A stretch of DNA of 15,378 nucleotides, from assembly GCA_002296525.1 (NCBI GenBank), contig DBIA01000037.1, positions 1,253 through 16,630 on the forward strand, written 5' to 3'. The notes under the pieces are model-generated. The model saw only the letters and a program-made list of their open reading frames with translations, made no database searches and was not told where the DNA came from. The first letter of the stretch is position 1. Each line of letters starts with the position of its first letter. This DNA comes from Candidatus Neomicrothrix sp. UBA814 (lineage in GTDB: Bacteria > Actinomycetota > Acidimicrobiia > Acidimicrobiales > Poriferisodalaceae). Positions 1 through 7,827 of this stretch are shown piece by piece. The position numbers were made by a program, and so were the translations under genes.

Positions 1-1009
1 GTTTCATTTATTTACTCATGCCTTCTTTAAAGCATGCCTATTCCTTGGGGCGGGCTCGGTGAGCCATGCAGCTCATCACACCTTCGACATGCGCAAAATG
101 GGTGGCCTCAAAAAAGAGATGCCGCATACCTACAAGACGTTTGTTATCTCTACCCTTGCGTTAGCAGGCGTCTTTCCTTTCGCGGGCTTCTGGTCGAAAG
201 ACGAAATCTTGCTTGGCTCGCTAGTAGGCCAAGAAAATGGCTATCCCCTAATGCTTATTTTCGGTTGCGCGGTTGCGTTAATGACAGCGGCCTACATGAC
301 ACGCGTCATTTGGTACACGTTCCACGGAGAGTTCCGAGGTCATGGGCACCCGCACGAATCGCCCAAAGTAATGACGATTCCACTTTGGATTCTCGCAGGG
401 ATGGCGGTTCTAGCGGGCGCCTTCAATCTTCCTGCACCGGTCCTTGAGCCAATAGGTCTCGAAGGTCTAGCCCATCGAATCCAGACATATGCAGAGCCCT
501 CGGTCTATCTCAGCGGTCTAGGGTTATCGCACCCTGACCCATCGCTTGCTATGGCGCTAGTTGGTTTGGCGCTCGCCATCACAGGCATTTTGGTTACCTA
601 CCTCTACTACTGGAAACGTATCGGTCTGCATGGGCTCACAGAACGGAACCGGTACGCACGAAATGGATATACCTTCCTCGAAAATAAGTACTACCTCGAC
701 CATCTCTACAACGACATCGTGGTAGAGACCGTCAAACGACCCATCGCCAAATGGGCAAATAATTTCAACCAGAACGTTCTTGATCGAGCGGTAAACACTG
801 CAGGAGAAACCGCTAGAGATACAGGTCGATGGGTTTATAAGTGGATCGACCAGGGCGCAATTGATGGATCTGTCAATGCCGCCGCTCGCGGCGCAGATTC
901 CTCAGGAGAGAGTCTTCGCGCTATTCAGTCCGGAAAAGTCCAGAATTACGGCCAGCTACTCTTCGGAGCGGCTGCCGTGCTGGCCATAGTCTTCGTGATC
1001 GTCGTATAG
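1..1009 (+). CDS. nuoL: NADH-quinone oxidoreductase subunit L, C-terminal part (5' end outside window)
   Basis: Antiporter-like, proton-pumping membrane subunit at the distal end of the complex I arm. The reading frame is open from base 2 and its first residues are internal NuoL sequence (THAFFKACLFLGAGSV), so the gene begins upstream; the GTG at 59 is an internal valine codon. 335 residues are present of a family usually about 600-650 long. The segment AGFWSKDEIL (about residues 61-70 of the visible part) carries the Lys-Asp-Glu of the late transmembrane half, where E. coli NuoL has Lys399. The later part includes the long charged segment typical of the NuoL lateral helix region (YYLDHLYNDIVVE onward) and ends in a final hydrophobic anchor (LLFGAAAVLAIVFVIVV). 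The gene stops at TAG 1007-1009, which overlaps the AGGAG that serves nuoM. It is the first of a nuoL-M-N run; identity is firm. Confidence 0.97.
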   Translation, partial: FHLFTHAFFKACLFLGAGSVSHAAHHTFDMRKMGGLKKEMPHTYKTFVISTLALAGVFPFAGFWSKDEILLGSLVGQENGYPLMLIFGCAVALMTAAYMTRVIWYTFHGEFRGHGHPHESPKVMTIPLWILAGMAVLAGAFNLPAPVLEPIGLEGLAHRIQTYAEPSVYLSGLGLSHPDPSLAMALVGLALAITGILVTYLYYWKRIGLHGLTERNRYARNGYTFLENKYYLDHLYNDIVVETVKRPIAKWANNFNQNVLDRAVNTAGETARDTGRWVYKWIDQGAIDGSVNAAARGADSSGESLRAIQSGKVQNYGQLLFGAAAVLAIVFVIVV

Positions 1010-1019
1010 GAGCAGCACA

Positions 1020-2582
1020 GTGGAAGTGACAGGATTTGATACCTGGGTCTTGAGCCTGGCGGTGTTCTTACCTTTGGTAGGAGCACTAGTGATCATGTTG
1101 ATCCCTAAAGCTTATGAAACAGAGCTAAAGCTCGTCGCGCTAGGTTCCTCGCTTTTAGCGCTCGTTGTCGGGGCATACATAGCAATTCAATTTGATTACG
1201 GCGCCGCTGGAGATCTTCAGTTTGTCGTCGACAAAGGCTGGATAGACGTTATAAATAGCCGGTATATCGTTGGACTCGACGGGCTTTCTTTGCCTCTGTT
1301 GCTTCTCTCACTCGTCGTGGTGCCCCTTTGTCTTATCTATAGCTGGAATCACATTCCTGAACCGGGCAACCCCAAAGCGTTCTTCGTCCTATTACTCATC
1401 CTGTCTACGGGCATGAATGGGTCTTTCGTAGCCCAAGACATGATTCTCTTCTTCGTCTTCTTCGAAGTTGTACTCCTGCCCATGTATTTCCTTATTGGTG
1501 TGTGGGGCGGAGAAGATCGACGATACGCATCACTCAAATTCTTCCTCTATACGTTGTTCGGCTCAGCGCTCATGATCATTAGTTTCTTGGCGCTGTTCTT
1601 TCTCTCCAAAGACGCGTCCGGCGAACTCTTACAGACCTTCGACATGAGAATCCTGACCGATGTAGCCGGTGTGGGGATCATCAAAAGCACCCAAGTCTGG
1701 ATATTCGCAGGGCTCTTCATGGGCTTCGGCATCAAAGTACCGATGTTCCCATTTCATACCTGGCTGCCCGATGCGCACACCCAAGCGCCAACGGTGGGCT
1801 CCGTCATTCTCGCCGCTGTGCTCCTGAAATTGGGTACCTATGGGTTCGTGAGAATCGCCATTCCATTCCTTCCCGAAGGCGCCATCGCATGGGCCCCATG
1901 GATAGGACTTCTTGCTGTGATTGGCATCATTTACGGCGCGCTTGGATGTCTCGCACAAAAAGATATGAAGCGCCTCATAGCGTTCTCCTCAGTAGCTCAC
2001 ATGGGTTTCGTAATGCTCGGAATAGCTACTCTCACTGACTTTGGTATTAACGCCGCAATATTCGGAATGATCGCCCACGGGCTCATTACCGGAATGCTGT
2101 TCTTCGTTGCCGGCTCGGTAAAGGAGCGTTACCACACGCTCGAAATATCTCGATTAGGGGGCCTTCTGAAATCCGCTCCACGAATGGGATGGATTCTCGG
2201 ATTTGCGTCAATGGCTTCACTTGGGCTTCCGGGTCTTGCAGGCTTCTGGGGTGAATTCCCTGCGATCCTCTCTGCATACAACCCCGGCGCTGGCATGCCC
2301 GAAGAAACTTTCCGAACCTATATGGTTATCGCCGCCATCGGTACGGTCCTCGCAGCTGGTTACTTACTGTGGTTGTACCAGCGAACTGCGTTCGGTGAAC
2401 CACCAGAAGAGTTTGCCGGCGCGTCCATAGCGGATGTCAACAGAGATGAGTGGATCGCGTGGACGCCTTTCCTAGTTGGGATCGTACTTTTTGGTATCTG
2501 GCCTAACCTCATCTTCAACGTAACTGACGACGTAGTAGGCGGTATAACCGCGAGCGTCGAGGCGATAGCGGCCGGTAACTGA
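1020..2582 (+). CDS. nuoM: NADH-quinone oxidoreductase subunit M
   Basis: Antiporter-like proton-pumping subunit of complex I, a polytopic inner-membrane protein of 520 residues (family about 500). The start is GTG 1020, preceded by AGGAG at 1008-1012 with 7 nt spacing. The diagnostic block GIKVPMFPFHTWLPDAHTQA (about 237-256) is intact. Pump residues seen are Glu149 in FFVFFEVVLLPMYF, Lys239 in GIKVP and Lys270 in AVLLKLGTYG, matching the positions of E. coli Glu144, Lys234 and Lys265. It sits 10 nt after nuoL and 2 nt before nuoN, so the three are certainly one transcription unit. Nothing is truncated or odd. Confidence 0.98.
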   Translation: MEVTGFDTWVLSLAVFLPLVGALVIMLIPKAYETELKLVALGSSLLALVVGAYIAIQFDYGAAGDLQFVVDKGWIDVINSRYIVGLDGLSLPLLLLSLVVVPLCLIYSWNHIPEPGNPKAFFVLLLILSTGMNGSFVAQDMILFFVFFEVVLLPMYFLIGVWGGEDRRYASLKFFLYTLFGSALMIISFLALFFLSKDASGELLQTFDMRILTDVAGVGIIKSTQVWIFAGLFMGFGIKVPMFPFHTWLPDAHTQAPTVGSVILAAVLLKLGTYGFVRIAIPFLPEGAIAWAPWIGLLAVIGIIYGALGCLAQKDMKRLIAFSSVAHMGFVMLGIATLTDFGINAAIFGMIAHGLITGMLFFVAGSVKERYHTLEISRLGGLLKSAPRMGWILGFASMASLGLPGLAGFWGEFPAILSAYNPGAGMPEETFRTYMVIAAIGTVLAAGYLLWLYQRTAFGEPPEEFAGASIADVNRDEWIAWTPFLVGIVLFGIWPNLIFNVTDDVVGGITASVEAIAAGN

Positions 2583-2584
2583 CC

Positions 2585-4075
2585 ATGGACGTCCTGCTCG
2601 CCTTCTCGCGCCCAGCGCTTGACTGGCATGCCCTCGCGCCTGAATTAACTCTTCTAGCGTTCGGAACGCTGATTACTGTCGTTGACATCATCTGGGACGA
2701 TCGTTCCAAGCAAGCGATGCCGACCTTGGCCGGTATGGGGCTTTTAGCGACGCTAGTGCCCATCCTGACCCTTGCCGTAGATGGCACTGATCGCGCGATG
2801 TTTGCGGGGGCCTACGTTGTAGACGACTTCTCGCTAGTACTTAAGGCGCTCTTTTTAATCTCGGGTTACATCGTGATTTTGATGTCGGTGGACTACATCC
2901 GCGAAGGTGACTACTACGAAAATGAGTATTACACGCTGATCCTTACCTCGCTTCTTGGCATGGTCATGATGAGCAGCTCCCGAGATCTGGTCAGCGTCTT
3001 CGTAGCTCTGGAGTTACTTTCCATTCCGGCGTACATGTTGGCAGCATGGAGAAAAGGTGGACCGCGTTCGAACGAAGCTGGTCTCAAGTACTACCTAATG
3101 GGCGTATTTGCCTCAGCTGTGATGCTGTACGGCATGTCTCTCGTCTACGGACTCGCAGGCTCGACAACCTTTGACGGTATAGCTCAAAGCATGGCAGCCG
3201 ACGCGACAAACCCAGTCGCAATTCTTGGGATTCTCTTCATCTTGATCGGCTTCGCCTTCAAAGTTTCGGCAGTCCCATTTCACACATGGGCACCCGATAC
3301 TTATGAGGGCGCACCAACCCCTGTCACAGCGTTCCTCGCTGTCGCATCAAAAGCCGCGGGAATGGTGGCGCTAATCCAACTTGTGTTTGTTGCCTTCCCG
3401 GGCCGAGACGATGTCGTTCAACCATTCTTCTGGGTCATTTCTGCGCTCACCATGACCATCGGCAACCTCATCGCTCTTCGCCAAAACAACATTGTCCGGC
3501 TACTCGCATATTCCGGCGTAGCCCAAGGCGGATTTATGTTGGTCCCGTTTGCCGTAGCTGCTGAAGCCCCAGCTCGCGCGTTTGAGGCAATCGTTATTTA
3601 TTTGGCTATCTACGCATTTATGAACCTGGGCGCATTCACCGTCGTTCTAGCCGTTGCTAGAAAGACTCGATCAGGTGAAATTGATAGCTACGGCGGTCTC
3701 TTTCAGTACGCACCAGGGTTGGCTGTCGCCATGACTGTTTTCCTAGCGGCTCTCGCAGGCATTCCGCCCGCTGGTGGTTGGTTTGCCAAGTTTGGGCTGT
3801 TTAGAGCCCTATTGGACGCCGGCGGGGCCTGGGCGGCAGCGCTGGGTGTAGTAGTGGCTGTCAACACAGTCATCGCTTTTGCTTACTACGCACGAATTCT
3901 TGTTCAAATGTGGTTCCAACCTATTCCCGACGGCGACAACCGCCCTATTGCTGTAACAGGCTCATTGGGTGCCGCCCTTGCGGTGACAATCGCAGCAACC
4001 ATGGCTTTCGGAGTATTGCCCGGGTTAGTGGGGCACTTTGGCGAGGTATCGGTGCTGTCGGCCTTAGGCGGATAA
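2585..4075 (+). CDS. nuoN: NADH-quinone oxidoreductase subunit N
   Basis: Third antiporter-like subunit of complex I, 496 residues (family about 480-530), hydrophobic throughout. ATG 2585 follows the nuoM stop after 2 nt, so translation is probably coupled. Key residues are Glu143 in VALELLSIPAY, Lys226 in FAFKVSAVPFHTWAPDTYEG and Lys256 in VASKAAG; their spacing (83 and 30 residues) fits E. coli NuoN Glu133, Lys217 and Lys247. In many bacteria nuoN closes the nuo operon. Here a MidA-family methyltransferase follows in the same frame with no stop codon in the 12 codons between the nuoN TAA and the next ATG. Confidence 0.98.
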   Translation: MDVLLAFSRPALDWHALAPELTLLAFGTLITVVDIIWDDRSKQAMPTLAGMGLLATLVPILTLAVDGTDRAMFAGAYVVDDFSLVLKALFLISGYIVILMSVDYIREGDYYENEYYTLILTSLLGMVMMSSSRDLVSVFVALELLSIPAYMLAAWRKGGPRSNEAGLKYYLMGVFASAVMLYGMSLVYGLAGSTTFDGIAQSMAADATNPVAILGILFILIGFAFKVSAVPFHTWAPDTYEGAPTPVTAFLAVASKAAGMVALIQLVFVAFPGRDDVVQPFFWVISALTMTIGNLIALRQNNIVRLLAYSGVAQGGFMLVPFAVAAEAPARAFEAIVIYLAIYAFMNLGAFTVVLAVARKTRSGEIDSYGGLFQYAPGLAVAMTVFLAALAGIPPAGGWFAKFGLFRALLDAGGAWAAALGVVVAVNTVIAFAYYARILVQMWFQPIPDGDNRPIAVTGSLGAALAVTIAATMAFGVLPGLVGHFGEVSVLSALGG

Positions 4076-4085
4076 GGAACCAAAA

Positions 4086-4115
4086 TTGAACCTAACGAAC
4101 GGTCGTCTTCCATGA
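4086..4115 (+). promoter_or_regulatory. possible 9-codon leader ORF coupled to the methyltransferase start
   Basis: A TTG at 4086 opens a nine-codon frame (reading MNLTNGRLP if TTG initiates) that ends at TGA 4113-4115. This TGA overlaps the methyltransferase ATG at 4112 as ATGA. AAGGA at 4074-4078, overlapping the nuoN stop, lies 7 nt upstream, a good distance for TTG. Such an arrangement would deliver ribosomes to an ATG that has no Shine-Dalgarno of its own. The alternative is a rare ATT start at 4085, in frame with the methyltransferase, adding nine residues. The call is weak and rests on spacing alone. Confidence 0.25.
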
Positions 4116-5134
4116 CACGATTCGACCACTTCGTTGAAGAGGCTCTCTATGGTCAGCACGGCTTCTACAGCACTGGTCAACGGGCAGGATCAGAAGGCGC
4201 TGACTTTATAACTTCTCCAGAAACGAGCACGCTTTTCGGAGCTTGTGTCGCCGAATACCTAGATCGCTTGTGGCAACAACTTGAGCGCCCGAATCCCTTT
4301 GTCGTCATCGAGGCCGGTTCAGGACCCGGGACGCTGTGCAGAGACATCTTCATGTCCGTCCAAGAATGTTCAGATGCAATTCGATACGTCATGGTTGAAC
4401 GTTCTGATTCGCAGCGTGAAACGGCCTTTAGAGAAGTAACGACAAGGTGTTTTATGGATCAACAAGAGGTGCCTCTAGCAGTCCTACAAGACTTACCAGC
4501 GGGATCCTTTACCGGTGTAGTTCTTGCCAATGAACTGCTCGACAATCTCCCCCCGAGAGTCGTGAAGAAAACGACAAAGGGTTGGCTAGAACTCCACGTC
4601 GAACAAGGAGTCCAAGTGTGGCAAGCGGCTCCTAGCGAGGCGGCAACAATGGCGTCAGCCATCGCTTCAACAGCTCAAAACGGGAGTTGTCTCCCGTTGC
4701 AACTGAAAGCAGCTGTGTGGATTAACCGCGCACTTGCGACCCTAAAAAGAGGTCGCCTCCTTGTCTTTGATTACGGAGTTCAAAGTTCTGAGATTTTCGC
4801 TCAACGGCCGATGGGTGAATGGTTACGAACATACCGAAACCACCAACGCTCTGGGTCGCCGTACCAAGAGCCCGGAAGCCAAGACATAACCTGCGATGTC
4901 GCATTTGATCAACTCCCGGGAAACCCCTCCATTTCCACGCAAGCTGATTGGCTTAAAGACCAAGGTTTGTATTCCATGACAGATTGGGCTCGCAAACAAT
5001 GGCAGAGCGCGCTTCCGTCACCTGATGCCGCTGCAGTAGCCGCTCGATCGGTTCTCGACGAAGCTGCGGCCCTCACTGACCCTGAAGGCCTAGGCGGATT
5101 CCTCGTTGCTGAGTGGCGAGTAGGGGATAAATGA
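4112..5134 (+). CDS. MidA/NDUFAF7-family SAM-dependent methyltransferase
   Basis: Class I SAM-dependent methyltransferase of the MidA family (Pfam Methyltransf_28). The best-known members, mitochondrial MidA/NDUFAF7, dimethylate an arginine of the 49-kDa complex I subunit (NDUFS2, homologue of NuoD) and are needed for complex I assembly; most bacterial members are uncharacterised. What is seen: the N-terminal family signature (EEALYGQHGFYS at 9-20, GADFITSPETSTLFG at 29-43), the SAM-binding loop EAGSGPGT (67-74), and ANELLDNLPPRVV (139-151), equivalent to the ANExxDxLP motif. It has 340 residues, within the range for bacterial MidA. It lies 36 nt after nuoN. The ATG at 4112 has no close Shine-Dalgarno; the AAGGA at 4074-4078 would suit an ATT at 4085 or a TTG mini-ORF at 4086 (see findings). 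A role in modifying complex I here is inference from the family plus the position. Confidence 0.88.
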   Translation: MTRFDHFVEEALYGQHGFYSTGQRAGSEGADFITSPETSTLFGACVAEYLDRLWQQLERPNPFVVIEAGSGPGTLCRDIFMSVQECSDAIRYVMVERSDSQRETAFREVTTRCFMDQQEVPLAVLQDLPAGSFTGVVLANELLDNLPPRVVKKTTKGWLELHVEQGVQVWQAAPSEAATMASAIASTAQNGSCLPLQLKAAVWINRALATLKRGRLLVFDYGVQSSEIFAQRPMGEWLRTYRNHQRSGSPYQEPGSQDITCDVAFDQLPGNPSISTQADWLKDQGLYSMTDWARKQWQSALPSPDAAAVAARSVLDEAAALTDPEGLGGFLVAEWRVGDK

Positions 5135-5160
5135 ATTGTCTTCCGAATAGAAGCGAACGA

Positions 5161-5173
5161 GGAGCTAGGCTCC
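5161..5173 (+). other. short inverted repeat between methyltransferase and acs
   Basis: GGAGC TAG GCTCC is a perfect 5-bp stem with a 3-nt loop inside the 88-nt gap 5135-5222. There is no T-run after it, so it is at best a weak pause or partial terminator. The rest of the gap also holds a direct repeat CCCAAGC (5172-5178 and 5186-5192, 14-bp period). I see no convincing promoter for acs here, so acs may be partly transcribed from the nuo operon. Confidence 0.25.
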
Positions 5174-5222
5174 CAAGCTGTTAAACCCAAGCCGGAATGC
5201 CTTCCACGAAAAGGGGATCATC

Positions 5223-7214
5223 ATGTCCGAGCCGACCATTGAGGACTACTACGTAGAGGACCGCACCTTCCCACCGTCCGATGCGTTTCAAAACAACGCG
5301 CTCATCGCAGACAGGAGCCTTTACGAAGAAGCACAAGAAGACAGACTTGGCTTTTGGGCGCGTCAGGCCAGAGAACTAGTCACCTGGTTTGAAGACTTTG
5401 AGACCGTTCTTGAATGGGACCTTCCGTTCGCCAAGTGGTTTGTTGAAGGCAAGCTGAATATCTCCTACAACTGCTTAGATCGACACGTTGAGGCAGGTCG
5501 AGGGGACAAGGTCGCTTTTCATTGGGAAGGTGAACCGGGAGATATCCGAACGATCACCTACAACGGTTTACTTGAGGAAGTATCCAAATTTGCGAATGTT
5601 CTGAAATCGCTCGGTGTCACAAAAGGCGACCGGGTGTGTATCTATATGCCAATGATCCCCGAACTTCCGGTTGCGATGTTGGCGTGCGCGAGAATTGGTG
5701 CCCCACATTCAATCGTCTTCGGCGGATTCTCGGCTGACTCACTGTCGGATCGAATTGACGATGCGGACGCAAAACTTCTTATAACCGCAGATGGTGGATA
5801 TAGACGAGGTGAACCATTCCCGCTCAAAGAGACAGCTGACGCTTCAGTTGCCGCGACATCAACCATTGAAAACGTTGTTGTTGTGCAGCGGACTGGTCAA
5901 GATGTTGAATGGAACCAAACGACAGATCACTGGTATCACGAACTAATGGAGTCGGCGTCGCCTGACTGCCCCCCTGAACATCTCAATAGCGAAGATCTGC
6001 TCTATCTCCTGTATACCTCGGGTACCACTGCTAAGCCCAAAGGGATCATGCACACCACCGGTGGATACCTAACTCAAGTCGCGTTCACCCACAAATATAT
6101 TTTTGATTTACAAGCCGATTCCGACGTGTATTGGTGCGCAGCTGATATCGGATGGGTAACTGGCCACAGTTACATCGTTTACGGCCCGTTGGCTAATGGC
6201 GCCACCTCAGTGATGTACGAGGGGACCCCCGACACTCCACGGCCCGAATTTCGAACGGGTGATAGAGCCGACTGGCCAAAGGATCGACTCTGGGACATTG
6301 TCCAACGGTACGGAGTCACCCAGCTATACACAGCCCCGACAGCAATCCGAACCTTTATGAAATGGGGTGCTCAGGAAGTCGAACAACATGACCTTTCGAG
6401 CCTTCGAGTTCTCGGAACAGTAGGAGAACCTATTAACCCCGAAGCGTGGATGTGGTACCACAAAAATATCGGCGGCGAGCGATGCCCAATTGTTGACACC
6501 TGGTGGCAAACCGAAACCGGGGGCCACATGATTACGCCTATGCCCGGTGTAACGACAACCAAACCAGGGTCAGCCACACATGCCATCCCAGGTGTCGTGG
6601 TGGAAGTCGTAGATGATGCTGGTAACAAAGTTGAACGCGGAGGTGGTTATTTGACAATCACCGAACCGTGGCCATCGATGCTCCGAGGCATTTGGGGTGA
6701 CCCGGAAAGATACAAAGAGACATATTGGTCCGAATACCCCGATCGGTACTTTGCTGGTGACGGCGCCAAAATCGACGATGACGGATACCTTTGGCTTTTA
6801 GGCCGCGTTGATGACGTTATGAACGTTTCGGGCCACCGAATATCCACCACTGAGGTGGAATCGGCACTTGTTGACCACTCATCGGTAGCAGAAGCAGCGG
6901 TAGTTGGGGCAACAGATGACACCACCGGCCAAGCAATAGTTGGGTACTGCATTTTGAGAGGAGGCAACGAACCAAGTGACGACCTCCGCGAAGAGATCAG
7001 ACAGCACGTGGCTAACAAATTAGGTGCCATTGCTAGACCTAAAGCTGTGGTGCTTGTCCCCGATTTACCCAAAACCCGATCAGGGAAAATCATGAGACGG
7101 CTACTTCGTGACGTCGCTGAAGGACGAAAGCTCGGCGACACCACAACCTTGGCCGATGAAAGCGTCGTTGATGAGATTCGCGATCGCGCCGCAGAGGCAC
7201 CTCAGGAGGACTGA
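5223..7214 (+). CDS. acs: acetyl-CoA synthetase (AMP-forming)
   Basis: Converts acetate, ATP and CoA to acetyl-CoA, AMP and PPi in the cytoplasm, an entry point for scavenged acetate. It has 663 residues (family about 650). ATG 5223 follows AAGGGG (5211-5216) by 6 nt. Seen in order: the N-terminal ACAS region (ARQARELVTWFEDFE, 46-60), P-loop-like YTSGTTAKPKG (264-274), the Acs hallmark DVYWCAADIGWVTGHSYIVY (301-320), DTWWQTETGGHM (425-436) with the tryptophans expected for an acetate-sized acyl pocket, hinge and C-terminal domain motifs GRVDDVMNVSGHRIS (527-541), and PKTRSGKIMRR (616-626). Lys622 in the last motif is the catalytic lysine that is acetylated in known Acs enzymes to switch them off. 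It is followed at once by a small HAD gene. Related acyl-CoA synthetases (propionyl) are less likely given the motif details. Confidence 0.96.
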   Translation: MSEPTIEDYYVEDRTFPPSDAFQNNALIADRSLYEEAQEDRLGFWARQARELVTWFEDFETVLEWDLPFAKWFVEGKLNISYNCLDRHVEAGRGDKVAFHWEGEPGDIRTITYNGLLEEVSKFANVLKSLGVTKGDRVCIYMPMIPELPVAMLACARIGAPHSIVFGGFSADSLSDRIDDADAKLLITADGGYRRGEPFPLKETADASVAATSTIENVVVVQRTGQDVEWNQTTDHWYHELMESASPDCPPEHLNSEDLLYLLYTSGTTAKPKGIMHTTGGYLTQVAFTHKYIFDLQADSDVYWCAADIGWVTGHSYIVYGPLANGATSVMYEGTPDTPRPEFRTGDRADWPKDRLWDIVQRYGVTQLYTAPTAIRTFMKWGAQEVEQHDLSSLRVLGTVGEPINPEAWMWYHKNIGGERCPIVDTWWQTETGGHMITPMPGVTTTKPGSATHAIPGVVVEVVDDAGNKVERGGGYLTITEPWPSMLRGIWGDPERYKETYWSEYPDRYFAGDGAKIDDDGYLWLLGRVDDVMNVSGHRISTTEVESALVDHSSVAEAAVVGATDDTTGQAIVGYCILRGGNEPSDDLREEIRQHVANKLGAIARPKAVVLVPDLPKTRSGKIMRRLLRDVAEGRKLGDTTTLADESVVDEIRDRAAEAPQED

Positions 7215-7221
7215 CTCCTGA
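7202..7221 (+). promoter_or_regulatory. hairpin spanning the acs stop codon and the AGGAGG before the HAD gene
   Basis: TCAGGAG (7202-7208) and CTCCTGA (7215-7221) form a perfect 7-bp stem with a 6-nt loop GACTGA that contains the acs stop codon. The stem buries most of AGGAGG (7204-7209), the only strong ribosome-binding sequence near the next gene. Ribosomes terminating acs would melt it. It could couple translation of the two genes or simply be chance; there is no T-run. Confidence 0.4.
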
Positions 7222-7231
7222 TCACGACTTC

Positions 7232-7723
7232 ATGAATTCATTTCGACGCCATTGGCAATGGAGACATAAGCCACGACCACAAGGGGACTGTGTCGTCGTC
7301 GATATTGACGGAGTGCTCGCAGATGCCGCACATCGGCAGCATTACCTCGACCCTCCTTGGCGCGACTGGGATGGCTTCTTTGCTGAATGTGGTGGAGATG
7401 GCGTATTCGAAGAAAACAAAACGTTCGTCAAGCTACTTAATCCCGAACTAGTCGTTGTGCTTCTTACGTCCCGGCCAACGTGGATCCAGAAAGCAACCAC
7501 AGAATGGTTGGAACGAAAAGAAATAAGGTACGACCTTCTGATCATGAGACCTCTCGGAGACTTTCAAGCTTCGCCCGGTTTTAAGCGTGACGAATTGAAC
7601 GGCCTCCGCAGCCTTGGGTATGTACCTTTACTCGCCGTTGATGATGATATGAGAAATGTTCAGATGTACCGGAGCGAAGATGTGCCCACGATCTTTCTTG
7701 ACAGTGGCTATCACCCCCATTAA
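7232..7723 (+). CDS. HAD-superfamily phosphatase, small stand-alone type
   Basis: Predicted cytoplasmic Mg-dependent phosphohydrolase of 163 residues. All four HAD motifs are visible: VVVDIDGVLAD (21-31) with nucleophile Asp24 and acid Asp26; LLTSR (77-81) with Thr79 or Ser80; Lys118 in GFKRDEL; and AVDDDMRNV (135-143) with metal-binding acidic residues. The stretch HRQHYLDPPWRDWDGFFAE (34-52) after motif I resembles the cap-less HAD domains related to the phosphatase part of phage polynucleotide kinase, so a nucleotide or nucleic-acid 3'-phosphate substrate is possible but unproven. ATG 7232 is the only plausible start in frame; the AGGAGG lies 22 nt upstream inside a hairpin. It starts 17 nt after acs and is probably co-transcribed, but I know of no functional link between the two. 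Confidence 0.8.
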   Translation: MNSFRRHWQWRHKPRPQGDCVVVDIDGVLADAAHRQHYLDPPWRDWDGFFAECGGDGVFEENKTFVKLLNPELVVVLLTSRPTWIQKATTEWLERKEIRYDLLIMRPLGDFQASPGFKRDELNGLRSLGYVPLLAVDDDMRNVQMYRSEDVPTIFLDSGYHPH

Positions 7724-7827
7724 CTGAAAAACTTTTACTTGCATAGCGAAGCTCGAGGCCAATACCTTCTTGCGCGTCGACAGCCTCACCCAAACACGCT
7801 GGTACGATCACGACCACATCACTGCTC

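Noticed and set aside
34..447. 137-codon + strand ORF overlapping nuoL
   Set aside because: It lies in another frame over clear nuoL coding sequence, is rich in Arg and Ser, and has no family resemblance.
1629..1958. 109-codon reverse ORF within nuoM
   Set aside because: Antisense shadow of strongly conserved NuoM sequence; no ribosome site and no recognisable domain.
6647..7144. 165-codon reverse ORF within acs
   Set aside because: Antisense shadow of the Acs C-terminal domain; low-complexity Ser/Pro/Thr composition typical of a reversed frame.
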